A DNA stretch of 64,000 nucleotides from CAWCWN01 sp963799245 (GCA_963799245.1 CAWCWN010000005.1:62001-126000), one strand, 5' to 3'; positions 18,922 through 29,013 are shown, counted from the first letter of the stretch. Made by a program: numbers and translations. The notes: a model not told the origin generated them from the letters alone.

Positions 18922-20097
18922 CTATGCTGAAACCCGGTTGCGCAGAGCCTGCACGCTCTTCACCAGTAATGTTGCCGCCTGCTCTACCTCCTCTCCGCTC
19001 GACCAGCGTCCCAGCGTCAGGCGCAGAGCCCCCAGAGCGCGCTCCCGTGTCATGCCCATGGCGGTCAATACCGCCGAGGGTTCAGTACTGCCTGCATGGC
19101 AGGCTGAACCGGTGGAGCTGGCAAGCGCAGGGGTCGCGGCGAGCACCTCTTCGCCCACTATGCCGTCAATACTGACGTTGAGCGTATTGGGTAAACGCTC
19201 ACTGGGGTGGCCGTTGAGATGTACAGAACCCGCCAGAGAGGTCTCAAGAGCACGTTGCAGTTGATCACGCAGACGTATCATACGCTCCTGGTTCTCAGCA
19301 AGCTGCTCACCTGCAAGCGAGCAGGCCGCACCGAGGGCGACCATGTAGGCAATATTCTCCGTGCCCGCGCGCCTGCCCCCCTCCTGACCACCGCCATAAA
19401 CAAGCGGCTCAAGTCGCGTAGCCTGGCGGACATACAGAGCCCCAACTCCCTTGGGCGCATACAGTTTATGCCCGGCGACGGTCAGTAGATCCACACCTAG
19501 ATCCTCCACACGCGTGGAAATTTTGCCCACCGACTGCGCGGCGTCGCTGTGCAGGAGCACGCCGTGACGATGAGCGATCTCGCCAATCTCAGCGAGTGGC
19601 TGCAGCGTCCCGCTTTCATTATTGGCATGCATAATACTGATCAGTATGGTCTGCGGCTCAAGCGCGGCCGCAACGGCTGCAGGATTAACCCGGCCATACT
19701 CGTCGACGGGCAGGTATGTCACGCGCAAGCCGTGGATGCGCTCCAGAGCATGACAGGTATTGAGAACGGCGGGATGTTCGCTCACCTGGGTGATGATGTG
19801 GTTCCCGAATGCACGGCGCGCCATCGCTATGCCACGAATAGCCAGGTTATCGCTCTCAGAGCCGCCCCCCGTAAAAATAATGTCGCCAGCAGCGCAGCCC
19901 AGCAGCTGTGCCACCTGCTGGCGCGCAAGATCCAGGGCATGATGAGTGGCCTGCCCATAGTAATGCGTACTCGACGGGTTGCCAAAATGTTGAGTGAGGT
20001 AAGGCAACATGGCCTCAACAACGACCGGGTCGACCGGCGTGGTCGCGTTATAATCGAGATAGATCGGTCCATTACGTAAGCCGGGATGCACGCTCAT
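18922..20097 (-). CDS. Cysteine desulfurase (NifS/IscS family)
   Basis: PLP enzyme releasing sulfur from cysteine for Fe-S clusters or tRNA thiolation. 391 residues. IYLDYNATTPVDP start, ESDNLAIRG, VAGHKLYAPKGVGALY (PLP lysine) and the active-site loop TGSACHAGSTEPSAVL with the catalytic Cys are present. It lies 85 bp downstream of the decarboxylase on the same strand, with no scaffold gene nearby, so the target pathway cannot be told. Confidence 0.94.
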   Translation of the reverse strand: MSVHPGLRNGPIYLDYNATTPVDPVVVEAMLPYLTQHFGNPSSTHYYGQATHHALDLARQQVAQLLGCAAGDIIFTGGGSESDNLAIRGIAMARRAFGNHIITQVSEHPAVLNTCHALERIHGLRVTYLPVDEYGRVNPAAVAAALEPQTILISIMHANNESGTLQPLAEIGEIAHRHGVLLHSDAAQSVGKISTRVEDLGVDLLTVAGHKLYAPKGVGALYVRQATRLEPLVYGGGQEGGRRAGTENIAYMVALGAACSLAGEQLAENQERMIRLRDQLQRALETSLAGSVHLNGHPSERLPNTLNVSIDGIVGEEVLAATPALASSTGSACHAGSTEPSAVLTAMGMTRERALGALRLTLGRWSSGEEVEQAATLLVKSVQALRNRVSA

Positions 20098-20181
20098 AAT
20101 TAAGACCTCCAGAGTAGATTTGTAAGCTGCCCTCTTTAAACCGTTTAGCCTGCGCCATACAGAGAGATGCCCGCGTCGGCA

Positions 20182-21696
20182 TCAGGCTCCAGTTCCCATC
20201 TCAGCAGCGAGGGCGGCCTGTAGCTCCTCCCATACATTACACACATCCTGCTCAGTTGTACGCAGGTTACCGATAGCAATACGTAGGGTAAATTTGCCAT
20301 GCAGTCTGGTGTGCGAGAGGAAGTAATGACCGGCGACGTTTACCCGCTGCATGATACGCTCATTCATGGCATCCAGCCGCGCCTCGTCATCCACAGCCCG
20401 CGGATGAGCCCGCAAGCAGACGACGCTGAAAGGAGTGGGGGCCAGAAGCTCAAAATCGGCGGCGGCCTCAACCCAGTTTGCTGCAAGCTGGCCCAGGCGA
20501 TCATGCTCATGAATACGGGCAGCCAGGCCCTCCTCTCCAAAGTAGCGCATGATCATCCAGAGTTTGAGGGCTCGGAAGCGGCGGCCAAGCGAGGTGCCAT
20601 AGTCATTCAGGTTAATGGGCATATCTTCGCCCGCGCTCTCCGCGCCGCTCGTGCTTTTCAGGTATTCGGGTATAAGGCTGAAGGCCGCCCTGACCATCTC
20701 CGCCTTGCGCGTATAGAAAACGCTGCAATCAAGTGGCGTAAAGAGCCACTTATGCGGGTTGACTATGAGGGTATCAGCACGTTCACAGCCCGCCAGCACC
20801 CAGCGCATGGCGGGGTCGATCGCCGCCGAACCGCCATAAGACGCATCGACATGCAGCCAGAGGCCATAGCGTTCGCAGGTATCCGCAATCTGTGGGACCG
20901 GGTCTACGCTGGTGGTCGATGTCGTGCCAACCGTGGCGATAACGGCAAACGGCCGCAGGCCCGCGGCAATATCTTCCGCGATAGCTCGCTCCAGCTCGGC
21001 GACGTCCATGCGGAACTCGCCATCAACGCCAATTTTACGCAGCCCGTTCTGGCCAACCCCCAGCACAATGCCGGCCTTTTCTACCGAGGAGTGCGCCTCC
21101 TGTGAGGCATAATAACGCAGGCGCGGCACCTCAGGTCGTCCCGCCATCCCTTCTTGCCGAATATGCAGGTCGACTAGCGCTTCGCGGGCCGCGGCCAGAG
21201 CATAGACTACTCCCGACGAGGCAGTATCGTTGATTACGCCCAAAAGCGGCTGCGGCAGGCCAAGCATCTGGCGCAGCCAATCCAGGGTCACCTGCTCTAA
21301 TTCCGTGGCGGCGAGCGATGTGCGCCAGAGCATGGCGTTGACGTTCAAGGCGCTGGCAAACATTTCCCCCAGGATACCAGGGCCAGACCCCGTGATACCG
21401 AAATAGGCCATAAAGCCAGGCGAGTTCCAATGAGTTATGCCTGGCATGACCAGCTGATCAAAATCAGCCAGGATGCTCTCCATCGCTTCTGGCTGCAGCG
21501 GTGGATGGTCGGGGAGTGAACGGCGGATTGCTCCCGGGGATGTTTGCGCCAGCACAGGATATTTGCCAGCATCCCCAAGGTAATCCGCTATCCAATCCAC
21601 TACTCGATGACCATAACGACGAAAGGTCGCGGCGTCCATATCGCCCGTCGCATTTGATTGCTGCGCCGGGTCAAGGGATGTATGTTCTTCCATCAA
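20182..21696 (-). CDS. Group II PLP decarboxylase, aromatic-L-amino-acid type
   Basis: PLP-dependent decarboxylase of the AADC/tyrosine/tryptophan decarboxylase family, 504 residues. THWNSPGFMAYFG, the PLP-contacting LHVDASYGGSA and the lysine motif IVNPHKWLFTPLDC are typical, as is the LGRRFRALKLWMIMRYFG region. The substrate (Trp, Tyr, Phe or DOPA) cannot be set from sequence alone. ATG 21696 could be replaced by the next codon (MM). The unit ends before the cysteine desulfurase. Confidence 0.9.
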   Translation of the reverse strand: MMEEHTSLDPAQQSNATGDMDAATFRRYGHRVVDWIADYLGDAGKYPVLAQTSPGAIRRSLPDHPPLQPEAMESILADFDQLVMPGITHWNSPGFMAYFGITGSGPGILGEMFASALNVNAMLWRTSLAATELEQVTLDWLRQMLGLPQPLLGVINDTASSGVVYALAAAREALVDLHIRQEGMAGRPEVPRLRYYASQEAHSSVEKAGIVLGVGQNGLRKIGVDGEFRMDVAELERAIAEDIAAGLRPFAVIATVGTTSTTSVDPVPQIADTCERYGLWLHVDASYGGSAAIDPAMRWVLAGCERADTLIVNPHKWLFTPLDCSVFYTRKAEMVRAAFSLIPEYLKSTSGAESAGEDMPINLNDYGTSLGRRFRALKLWMIMRYFGEEGLAARIHEHDRLGQLAANWVEAAADFELLAPTPFSVVCLRAHPRAVDDEARLDAMNERIMQRVNVAGHYFLSHTRLHGKFTLRIAIGNLRTTEQDVCNVWEELQAALAAEMGTGA

Positions 21697-21720
21697 AATA
21701 TCCTTCAGACAAAGGAAATG

Positions 21721-21752
21721 AGAATGCCCTCACAAAAAAGTGAGGGCATTCT
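21721..21752. terminator. Hairpin between glutaredoxin-like gene and decarboxylase
   Basis: Perfect 13-bp stem (21721-21733 with 21740-21752) with an A6 loop, 12 bp after the end of the mycoredoxin-like gene. It probably separates it from the downstream decarboxylase. Confidence 0.7.
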
Positions 21753-21763
21753 CTATTATGCCA

Positions 21764-22036
21764 TTACTGGGCAAATTTTGCTGCCAGCTCGCGGGCACTT
21801 GGCTCAACAAGGATGGAACCATCGGGGAAAACAATGGTTGGCACGCTTTGCGCGCCATTATTTAGACGGACGACATATGCAGCCGCCTGCTCGTCCTCTG
21901 CGATATTGATATATTCATAAGGAACATTATGCTTATCGAACCAGCGTTTGGCCATATGGCAATCACCACACCACTTGGTGGCATACATTTTTATGGTTTT
22001 CTGTTCGGTAGTGAGATGAGTGAGTGATTCCTGCAC
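21764..22036 (-). CDS. Glutaredoxin / mycoredoxin-like protein
   Basis: 90-residue thioredoxin-fold redox protein. The active site MYATKWCGDCHMAK (CxxC) and the cis-Pro segment QSVPTIVFPDG match the mycoredoxin-1 group that reduces mixed disulfides with low-molecular-weight thiols in actinobacteria and Chloroflexota. Start ATG 22036, with AGGAGCTACTTG upstream. A long 29-bp hairpin separates it from the reductase gene upstream. Confidence 0.9.
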   Translation of the reverse strand: MQESLTHLTTEQKTIKMYATKWCGDCHMAKRWFDKHNVPYEYINIAEDEQAAAYVVRLNNGAQSVPTIVFPDGSILVEPSARELAAKFAQ

Positions 22037-22185
22037 AAGTAGCTCCTCGCAGCTATCCAGGTAGCCTGTTACCTGGAGAAGATACGCCTGGCAGTTTATT
22101 CTTTCCTAAAGCTAGAACATCCAACGAGTGCTAAATATTCCCTACCGGTCCTGTACGACTCGAGATATATGAGGACAGGTGGCGG

Positions 22186-22245
22186 CGCACAGCCTATATG
22201 ACACGCGTCCCGCCCAGGCGGGACGCGTGTCATATAGGCTGTGCG
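22186..22245. terminator. Very long perfect hairpin after the reductase gene
   Basis: A 29-bp perfect stem (22186-22214 with 22217-22245) with a two-base centre, GC-rich, 13 bp beyond the stop of the geranylgeranyl-reductase-like gene. It lacks a T tract. It is the longest of several perfect hairpins at gene ends in this window. Confidence 0.7.
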
Positions 22246-22257
22246 AGGGCGCCGGGC

Positions 22258-23547
22258 TTATTGTAAGGCGCTCGTATCGGAGGTCAGGTGCTCGTAGCGC
22301 AGGTCAGGCTGGCCGCGCGAGCTGGATTTGGTGATGCGCTCGAGGATGACGTCGAGAAATTTTTTGCCACCACTTGCGATGAAGCCTGGATTGCGCATAA
22401 GAATTCCCATAACCAGTCCGGCGCTAAAGTCCCCGCGCAGCGCCTGGGCAACCTGCGCAGGTGTCAGTCGCTTCACCAGGTCCAGGGCGCCATCCCACTG
22501 CTCATCGCTATAACTGGCGATGCGTTTGTTGATCATGTAGGAGATATCCATATCTCGCCCAAAGCGCGCGCGCCATTGCCTGTCGAAGCGCTCCAGAAAG
22601 GCCGCGGAGGTATCGCCGCTCTTCACAGCCTCGCCAGCGACCGCGCCTGCCATCTGCCCGGAATAGATGGCAAAGCGTATCCCTTCACCCACCAGTGTGG
22701 AACCATGGCCGCCAGCATCACCGGCCAACAACAGACCAGCACGCGAGAAACTCTCTACAGGTCCTTCAGAAGGGAAGAGCCCGGTATGGTATTCGATGGG
22801 ACTGGCGCCCTTGAAGGCGGCGCTCAAGCTGGGCAGTTCGCGTGTGATGCTGTCCAGGTAGGTACGCGCATCATCCTCACTATCGGGATGCAGCACGCCA
22901 ACCCCCAGGCGCACACGACCATTGCCACGAGGAAAGGCCCAGGCATATCCACGCGGAGCGAACTGGCTGCCCATAATCAGAAATAACGTATCCTGAGGAT
23001 AGTTCGGTGCACACAAATCGTACTCGGCCCCGAAGCCATAGCGTTTAAAAGCTTTGCCCATCGCCGTACGCACACCGACGTGGCGCGAGAAACCACTTGC
23101 GTCAATCGTCACCGCCGCCCGTACAGGCACGCGTTCATTTACATGATTCTTCACCGTCACGCCGCACACGCAGCCGTTTTCCAGCAGCGTCTGTTCAACT
23201 GTGTGATTGACTCGCAGGGACGCGCCGGCCACCACAGCCCTGTTCGCCAGGTGCTGGTAGAGTCCGCGTACATCCAGAACACAGGCTAGCGCTGGATTAT
23301 ACTGCAGGGGCACTTCTCGCCGGGGAGAAAGAAAAACCACGTTCTGAACGGGATGATAGAGATGCGCGGGTATATTCAGCGCCTGCATGTCACTGACCCA
23401 GCTGCCACCACTTGTATGAATAGGGTAACCAATCTCATGTTGACGTTCGAGGATAAGTGTGTGTGCACCAGCCTGTGCTGCCACCTCTGCGGCGGCCAGG
23501 CCCGCGGGACCACCACCTACGATCAATACGTTCCAATCTTCTGGCAT
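22258..23547 (-). CDS. Geranylgeranyl reductase family FAD oxidoreductase
   Basis: FAD-dependent enzyme likely to reduce isoprenoid double bonds (menaquinone side chain, carotenoid or lipid chains). N-terminal Rossmann motif VLIVGGGPAGLAAAEVA, then GYPIHTSGGSWV, and the second FAD motif LLLAGDAGGHGSTLVGEGI are typical. ATG 23547 with AAGAAGG nine bases upstream is preferred over the TTG two codons earlier. About 429 residues, normal length. No isoprenoid synthesis genes adjoin it, so the substrate is open. Confidence 0.87.
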   Translation of the reverse strand: MPEDWNVLIVGGGPAGLAAAEVAAQAGAHTLILERQHEIGYPIHTSGGSWVSDMQALNIPAHLYHPVQNVVFLSPRREVPLQYNPALACVLDVRGLYQHLANRAVVAGASLRVNHTVEQTLLENGCVCGVTVKNHVNERVPVRAAVTIDASGFSRHVGVRTAMGKAFKRYGFGAEYDLCAPNYPQDTLFLIMGSQFAPRGYAWAFPRGNGRVRLGVGVLHPDSEDDARTYLDSITRELPSLSAAFKGASPIEYHTGLFPSEGPVESFSRAGLLLAGDAGGHGSTLVGEGIRFAIYSGQMAGAVAGEAVKSGDTSAAFLERFDRQWRARFGRDMDISYMINKRIASYSDEQWDGALDLVKRLTPAQVAQALRGDFSAGLVMGILMRNPGFIASGGKKFLDVILERITKSSSRGQPDLRYEHLTSDTSALQ

Positions 23548-23711
23548 GAACAACCTTCTTTAAAACTATGTAAGGAGAGAGAGTCAGGGCAAGGCATTCC
23601 AGGGCAGCTCTCTCCTTTGACTTTGCAATTATATCACCTTGGCCGCCGCTTGTGTCTGGCGCGCGCTTACTTTCAACGAGTCACCTGATGTTCAAAAACC
23701 CACCCTGCGCC

Positions 23712-25382
23712 TCATAAACCCGTGTGCTGCAGCGGCCGCGCCGGCACAAAAATGGCATATCCGGCTACATCAACCCGCTGGTACGCGATATGTTGTTGCG
23801 CAGCAAGTTGCCTGACCAGCTGAATGGGACCGTCATCATACTCTGGATAGACATAAGCAGGGTTCGGAGTCGCATTGAGAAGCGCCTGGTAGCGCATATA
23901 GCGGTCATCTACATGTACCAGTCGACCATTTACCACTATGGAATTCGCGCAGATCATACTTTCCCGTGAGACAAAAATAACTCTGTAGCAGGTCCAATAT
24001 TCAGAGTAGAAACGCGTCACATGCAGACGCTCAAGCGTCGTAGTAAGCCGGGTAAGTTGTTGAGCCTTAGCCTGAACCACCGGTATCTGCTGAACGGTGT
24101 ACATCGTACTGAACAGCAAGGTTAGCGCGACTCCCACCCAGACCACCGCGCAGAGTGACATCTTGCAGGCATTGAACCACAGTGGAAAGCCCTGGATGTA
24201 GCACAATCCACGCCACAGCGGCCAGAGAACTACAGGCGTCGAGATCCAGAGAATAGTCAGGTAGCGAGCGCCATTATAGTCATCGAGGAGAGTTGCCGAG
24301 CCCTTTACGTATAACACGAGCGTCAGGATAGCCGCGCATCCTAGCAAGAGGCGAGCTACATTTTGTGCCCATATGACCCTTGCGGGGTGGTCTCGCCGCC
24401 GCATTCGTATGAGCGCTACTATTGTAAAGCCGACAGAGCACAGGAGCAGCAGGCAATAGCCGATACTCCAGGCATTCTGCAGCGTTGCATAGCGCAGTGC
24501 GTGAGGTATCTTTGAAGGCCAGGAGGCGACAAAGATAGCCAGGCGATTACCGCTCATGATCGGCAGGCTCACCAGCGCGGCTCTTGTGATGTGTGTCCAG
24601 AAGTTATCGTGCGTCGGGGCCCCCATGCTGGAAAGACGCAGAAACGTCTCCCAGGAATTTGCGCCCAGGGGTGCCGTGATATTGTAATAGATAAGCGGGA
24701 AATCACCAACGACAAAGCCAGGGAGCAGTAACCACAGGCCCCACTTCAACATCTCTCTCCAGCAGAATATCACGAGCAGGAGGGCGGCGGCTAGTAGATA
24801 CGGTGCGATGAGGACGTCGCTCCACAGCGCTAATCCCGCCAGAAGACCCCACAAGCAATACAGCAGAGCGCGTTGCCGACCTTTTTCAATCCTTCCAGCA
24901 ACCAGCGTGAAAGAGATCAGGAGCAAAAACACCCCAAAAACATTGATCTCAGAGTTGCCCCCGGTAGCCTGAATCTGGCGGCTCAACATCAGCACTGTGC
25001 CTGGCGCGAGAAATGCAATGCTGACCAGCGCAAAGCGGGGGGTGTAGAGACGATAGGTCAGAAGATATAATCCAAGCAAGAAAAGCATAAATAAGCCGAC
25101 CATCTCGATGTGCATCACAAAAGCTGATGGTCCAAAAATACGAAAGAGCACTGCGCCGATATACGCTTCCAGCGGCCCCATGTAATTTTGTCCATACATA
25201 AAAGTGGGACGTTCAGCATATTTCCAGATGTTGTACGCCATGAGGTTATAGATTGCTTCGTCGCTATTACTCAGAGGCCATCCAAGGGATGCCAACACAA
25301 TGCGAAATATGCCAGCCACAGCGATAATCAGGCTGGCAAAAAGATGATACGGATTAAGCTGCTTGCATAGTTTAGTAAACAT
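23712..25382 (-). CDS. Multi-pass GT-C type glycosyltransferase-like protein
   Basis: About 556 residues with roughly 10-12 predicted membrane helices and a C-terminal extracytoplasmic tail. The first outer loop has the acidic pair in LSNSDEAIYN and an aromatic segment YGQNYMGPLEAYIGA, as in PMT/ArnT/GT39-like enzymes that use polyprenyl-phosphate sugars. Start ATG 25382 follows GAGGAAAG. It is isolated from other sugar genes. The acceptor and sugar are unknown. Confidence 0.7.
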   Translation of the reverse strand: MFTKLCKQLNPYHLFASLIIAVAGIFRIVLASLGWPLSNSDEAIYNLMAYNIWKYAERPTFMYGQNYMGPLEAYIGAVLFRIFGPSAFVMHIEMVGLFMLFLLGLYLLTYRLYTPRFALVSIAFLAPGTVLMLSRQIQATGGNSEINVFGVFLLLISFTLVAGRIEKGRQRALLYCLWGLLAGLALWSDVLIAPYLLAAALLLVIFCWREMLKWGLWLLLPGFVVGDFPLIYYNITAPLGANSWETFLRLSSMGAPTHDNFWTHITRAALVSLPIMSGNRLAIFVASWPSKIPHALRYATLQNAWSIGYCLLLLCSVGFTIVALIRMRRRDHPARVIWAQNVARLLLGCAAILTLVLYVKGSATLLDDYNGARYLTILWISTPVVLWPLWRGLCYIQGFPLWFNACKMSLCAVVWVGVALTLLFSTMYTVQQIPVVQAKAQQLTRLTTTLERLHVTRFYSEYWTCYRVIFVSRESMICANSIVVNGRLVHVDDRYMRYQALLNATPNPAYVYPEYDDGPIQLVRQLAAQQHIAYQRVDVAGYAIFVPARPLQHTGL

Positions 25383-25440
25383 GCACTTTCCTCGTGCTCC
25401 CCTCACTCCATGTATAATACGAGCCTGGTAGCAATGTAGC

Positions 25441-25470
25441 TTATGCTAAATAAAGAACAATTTAGCATAA
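25441..25470. promoter_or_regulatory. Inverted repeat in a 360-bp divergent spacer
   Basis: Arms TTATGCTAAA (25441-25450) and TTTAGCATAA (25461-25470) form a perfect 10-bp dyad in the spacer between the GT-C-like gene and the plus-strand gene at 25746. It could be an operator or a weak terminator. The rest of 25383-25745 shows nothing else clear. The TGCTAA half-site recurs at 29014 and 37731. Confidence 0.5.
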
Positions 25471-25745
25471 GATTTATGACGCAGGCCAACGATACAAGTA
25501 ACAACAGTAGGCCGGTCGTTTCACGTAAGGCCGGCCAGTGGATCAACGCCATCCCACGTCCCCCACGATGCCAGGGGTCTGAAGCGCGCGAGAAGTTCCT
25601 CCCTGCGCTCTTCTGGTGAGGCTTGCTTGCTCTTATTTCTTAGCAACGATTGCCACACTTTCTGCGCATGCTGGAGATTGCGCGTATGCTATACTTGTGA
25701 TACCCATCCTGTCGTATCGAGCCAGTATACCTGAGGGAGGTCCAC

Positions 25746-27053
25746 ATGCAGCATACAGGTTCCATCGACCCTCGTTTACAGCAGGTGCTCGCGTTCCCGC
25801 TGGCGGCAGGTATATTTGGACGCCGGTCGCGGCGTTTCGGTTATGGTATGTCGCTACCAGGTGGACCGCTGGCCTATACATCGCAGCATGAACCATTGCC
25901 GCTCGATGAGCTTGAACGGGCGCTGCTCGTCGGTGCGGCGACGGGCGTTACGGGATGGAACTTTGGCATCCCTTATACCATCAACGAAGACGCGTCTTTG
26001 AGCAACTATAGCCTGCGTTTAACGGGACGCACCGTTCCTTCCGCCGCGACGATCGGCACTTCAGAGCTATTTTTTACGGACGATGCGGGTATATTTGTGA
26101 CGCGAACAAGGGATCTCACACCGGCGAAGCTGCGTGAATTCGAGAGCAGTGATGATATCACGCGTATTATCGGCGCCTCCCGGGCGGCCACCCGGCAAAT
26201 CGCGCCTGGCCGCCTGGCCTTACCGCGCGCGGCGCCTCATTACGATGAACACAACATCTGGAATAGCAACCTCCCCGGCTCAGCCCTGTTCATGCCGGTA
26301 GGCGATGTGGGCCAGCAGCTGCTGGCCCTGCTGGCCATGTATGTAAGTAATGGCTACACCCTCTACGACGACTATGGCGGCTGCCTGGGTGGCAGGTTGG
26401 AGCCCTTCATCCGCAGCTGCGTCATCAGCGACGAGCCGCAGCTGCGCTTTACCCTGTCGCATATCGAGCAGGTGGCATATTCAACGGTGGCAATGGAGCT
26501 GGCTCTGATCTGCCAGAATATTGTTCTGATGATGCAGGCCATTGGACTGGGGGGCTGGATGTATTCGGGGATCTTCCCTTACAGTGCGCTTGGCGCCTTC
26601 GCCGAAGAAGGTGTGCCTGGCCTGGGCTTCCGTTTTGTGCGGCGTGCGGACTGGAGCATGCCCAATCCCATCGGGCTCGACGGGGTCTATAAATCGCTAT
26701 GCCCACCCTACGTAAGCGATATGTATGAGGCGGCCCACAAACTCGCCCGGCGCAAATTTGCGCCGGGCGGTACATATGACCCGGCCAGCGGCGGTCCATT
26801 TCGCCACAACAGTGAAATAATGGCTACTGCCAGGCCATATACACAGGCGCAGATCGACTGTATCGGGGAGATGGCGCAACACGTCTATAGCACCTACGGA
26901 CGCTTTCCCGCACGCTATCCGACTATTCTGCTGCGCATTTACGCCCAGGCCCACCACCTTGAATTAGAGTTCTACGACCAGTTCTTTGAGGAGGGGGCGT
27001 ACCTGCAGAGCCATGCAGAGCACATGCAAGTATGGCATGGATCCCTGAAGTGA
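25746..27053 (+). CDS. Uncharacterised 435-residue protein, nitroreductase-like features
   Basis: Not recognised with certainty. ATG 25746 follows GAGGGAGG. The N-terminal part (RRFGYGMSLPGGPLAYTSQH, then LDELERALLVGAATGVTGWN) is reminiscent of flavin nitroreductase-like proteins, where small-residue helices pack around FMN. The middle has an alanine-leucine-rich helix (MELALICQNIVLMMQAIGL). No signal peptide or membrane segment is clear. It converges with the MptB-like gene 15 bp away, so it is probably a single-gene unit. Confidence 0.6.
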   Translation: MQHTGSIDPRLQQVLAFPLAAGIFGRRSRRFGYGMSLPGGPLAYTSQHEPLPLDELERALLVGAATGVTGWNFGIPYTINEDASLSNYSLRLTGRTVPSAATIGTSELFFTDDAGIFVTRTRDLTPAKLREFESSDDITRIIGASRAATRQIAPGRLALPRAAPHYDEHNIWNSNLPGSALFMPVGDVGQQLLALLAMYVSNGYTLYDDYGGCLGGRLEPFIRSCVISDEPQLRFTLSHIEQVAYSTVAMELALICQNIVLMMQAIGLGGWMYSGIFPYSALGAFAEEGVPGLGFRFVRRADWSMPNPIGLDGVYKSLCPPYVSDMYEAAHKLARRKFAPGGTYDPASGGPFRHNSEIMATARPYTQAQIDCIGEMAQHVYSTYGRFPARYPTILLRIYAQAHHLELEFYDQFFEEGAYLQSHAEHMQVWHGSLK

Positions 27054-27068
27054 GTAAGTGAGGCGCGA

Positions 27069-28775
27069 TCATGCTTCAGAGACAGCTGAAGCGCTTTGCG
27101 CTAGAGCGCGTTCCCATGGCAATTTGTCAATAGCCAGGAAGAAGAGAAAAGCCAGGAGAGGGGGCGTCATGGTCGCGACGATACTGATTGCGCTGGCATC
27201 AACATAGACCAACCCGAGGTACAGGTATGTCATGCGCGCAGAGACCGCAAAGACCAGCGCAAACGCGCAAAGGGCCCGTGCTATACACTGGCGCGATAAC
27301 GGTAAACTGACTGCGGCCAGGCCTACCAACCAGGTAACATACCAGGGATAGAACCAGGTGGTTACTATCAGCAATGCTCCCAGGACTGCGATACCCGCGA
27401 GCACGAAGGTGCGCGTTGTAGGAGCGCGCCACAAGCTGATAGAGCCAGCTACCAGCGCGCTTAACACTACCAGGATAGTGATATAGCTCCATACCTTGTA
27501 TTTAATCAGGCGAGACAGCAGCGGATATAGCACGGAGGTATGCGCTGGCATGCCATGGTGAGCAACCCAATCAACAAGGGCCTGCATAATAGAGTGTTCC
27601 GCTGAATGCGAGGAGGGGGGGGAGGTAAAGCTATTCACGATGGCCGGTATGCTATGCCCTATAAAGAACGGGCCGTAAAACAACACAATCGTCAGCCCAC
27701 TTGCTATTCCAGCGAGTATTAGCCTGAATATGGCGGCTCTCAGCTGAGATGGGGCGAAAGTGGTGCTCTTGCCGCCATCGTCTGTTGGCGCGTAAAGAGT
27801 CTTACGCACCAATAAGACAAGATAGAGCGCAACCAGGGGCAGCGCAGTAAATTTGATCAGGCCAGCGAGTGTCAAAGCGATGGCGGGCAGCAGGTAGTGT
27901 ATGGGGCGTGTAAAACCCTGTTGCTCGGCCCTGGCGCAGAACAACACGCCCAGCAGGATAAACGTGATCATAAATATGTCGTTATGCCCGCTAAGGCAAC
28001 TCTCCACAAATACGAGTGGATTCCAGGCGTAGAGAAACATACCCAGCGTGACGATGCGGTTCGAGCGTCCCTGCGTACGCAAGATGGCCATCACCAGTAT
28101 GATATTTACAAGATGGGCGGCAAAGGCTGCCAGGCGGAACAAAAGCAGGTACATGGTCGCACTTCTGCCCGCTATCAAAGCAAGCAGCGAACATATATTC
28201 AACCAGAGTGGCCCATAGGCTGCCGTCACATCTTTCCAGTCGTCCAGCAGTGTGATCGGATCTTTGGGAAACGCGTCTGGCACGACGAAGTAGGGATTCG
28301 CGCCGTAGGCGACAAGCGAATGCCCATAACCAGCATACACGAATATATCCCTTGAAATTAAAGCCCGCGTGCCCAGTAAAAAGCCGCCCGCCACGATGGC
28401 GCCAAGCCAGATGAAAAGCATAGCCCGCTGGTTTTCGCGCGCCGTTGTCTGGCGCGAAATAAGCAACGCGGCAAGCCCGTAGAGAACAAACTCAATTCCA
28501 GTAATAGCTATGAACGCCAGGTTCCTGTCAAAGGTGCTTTGCAGGTGCAATTTATGCAGTAGCTTTGTACCTATATAGGCAAGCTGGGAGCTAAAGGGGA
28601 TATACGTTGAGGTCGCTGCGAATTGGCTGAGTACACCAACACTCACCAGGAAACATAGCACAAAAGCGAGCGCAATGAGCGCGATCCAGCCGTCCGCAAA
28701 TGATCTCCGCACAGCCGCCGCCTGCTCAACGGGAGCATCTGCCAGGCGTGGATTTTCAAGGTCTTTTTTTAGCAT
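27069..28775 (-). CDS. MptB-like polyprenol-phosphate mannosyltransferase family membrane protein
   Basis: About 568 residues from ATG 28775 (MLKKDLENPRL), with some 13 hydrophobic helices. GTRALISRDIFVYAGYGH, VAYGANPYFVVPDAF and GHNDIFMITFILLG match the GT-C alpha-mannosyltransferase group related to mycobacterial MptA/MptB, where loop aspartates bind the lipid-linked sugar. The open frame extends 50 codons upstream, but that part is basic and non-helical and has no ribosome binding site. The true start may be 28859 (MRLLWYIW) or 28775. Confidence 0.72.
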   Translation of the reverse strand: MLKKDLENPRLADAPVEQAAAVRRSFADGWIALIALAFVLCFLVSVGVLSQFAATSTYIPFSSQLAYIGTKLLHKLHLQSTFDRNLAFIAITGIEFVLYGLAALLISRQTTARENQRAMLFIWLGAIVAGGFLLGTRALISRDIFVYAGYGHSLVAYGANPYFVVPDAFPKDPITLLDDWKDVTAAYGPLWLNICSLLALIAGRSATMYLLLFRLAAFAAHLVNIILVMAILRTQGRSNRIVTLGMFLYAWNPLVFVESCLSGHNDIFMITFILLGVLFCARAEQQGFTRPIHYLLPAIALTLAGLIKFTALPLVALYLVLLVRKTLYAPTDDGGKSTTFAPSQLRAAIFRLILAGIASGLTIVLFYGPFFIGHSIPAIVNSFTSPPSSHSAEHSIMQALVDWVAHHGMPAHTSVLYPLLSRLIKYKVWSYITILVVLSALVAGSISLWRAPTTRTFVLAGIAVLGALLIVTTWFYPWYVTWLVGLAAVSLPLSRQCIARALCAFALVFAVSARMTYLYLGLVYVDASAISIVATMTPPLLAFLFFLAIDKLPWERALAQSASAVSEA

Positions 28776-29013
28776 CGTGTCTACGTCTCTAGAACTACCC
28801 GCAACGAGTCTACGGCATACTCTTGCATATGCAGGCCAAATATACCACAATAAGCGCATGCGCACCAAAGTTTCTCCCCGAAAGTACCAGGTGCATAGCG
28901 AGGGCCATAAGGAAGCGTTGTTCAAGCAGCGGTCCCTGGAGCAAGGGAGGTCACGAGCGCAGGGCGTAAGGTCTGGCGCTGACTATGGCCATACAATCCA
29001 GGGGTTGCTGAGG

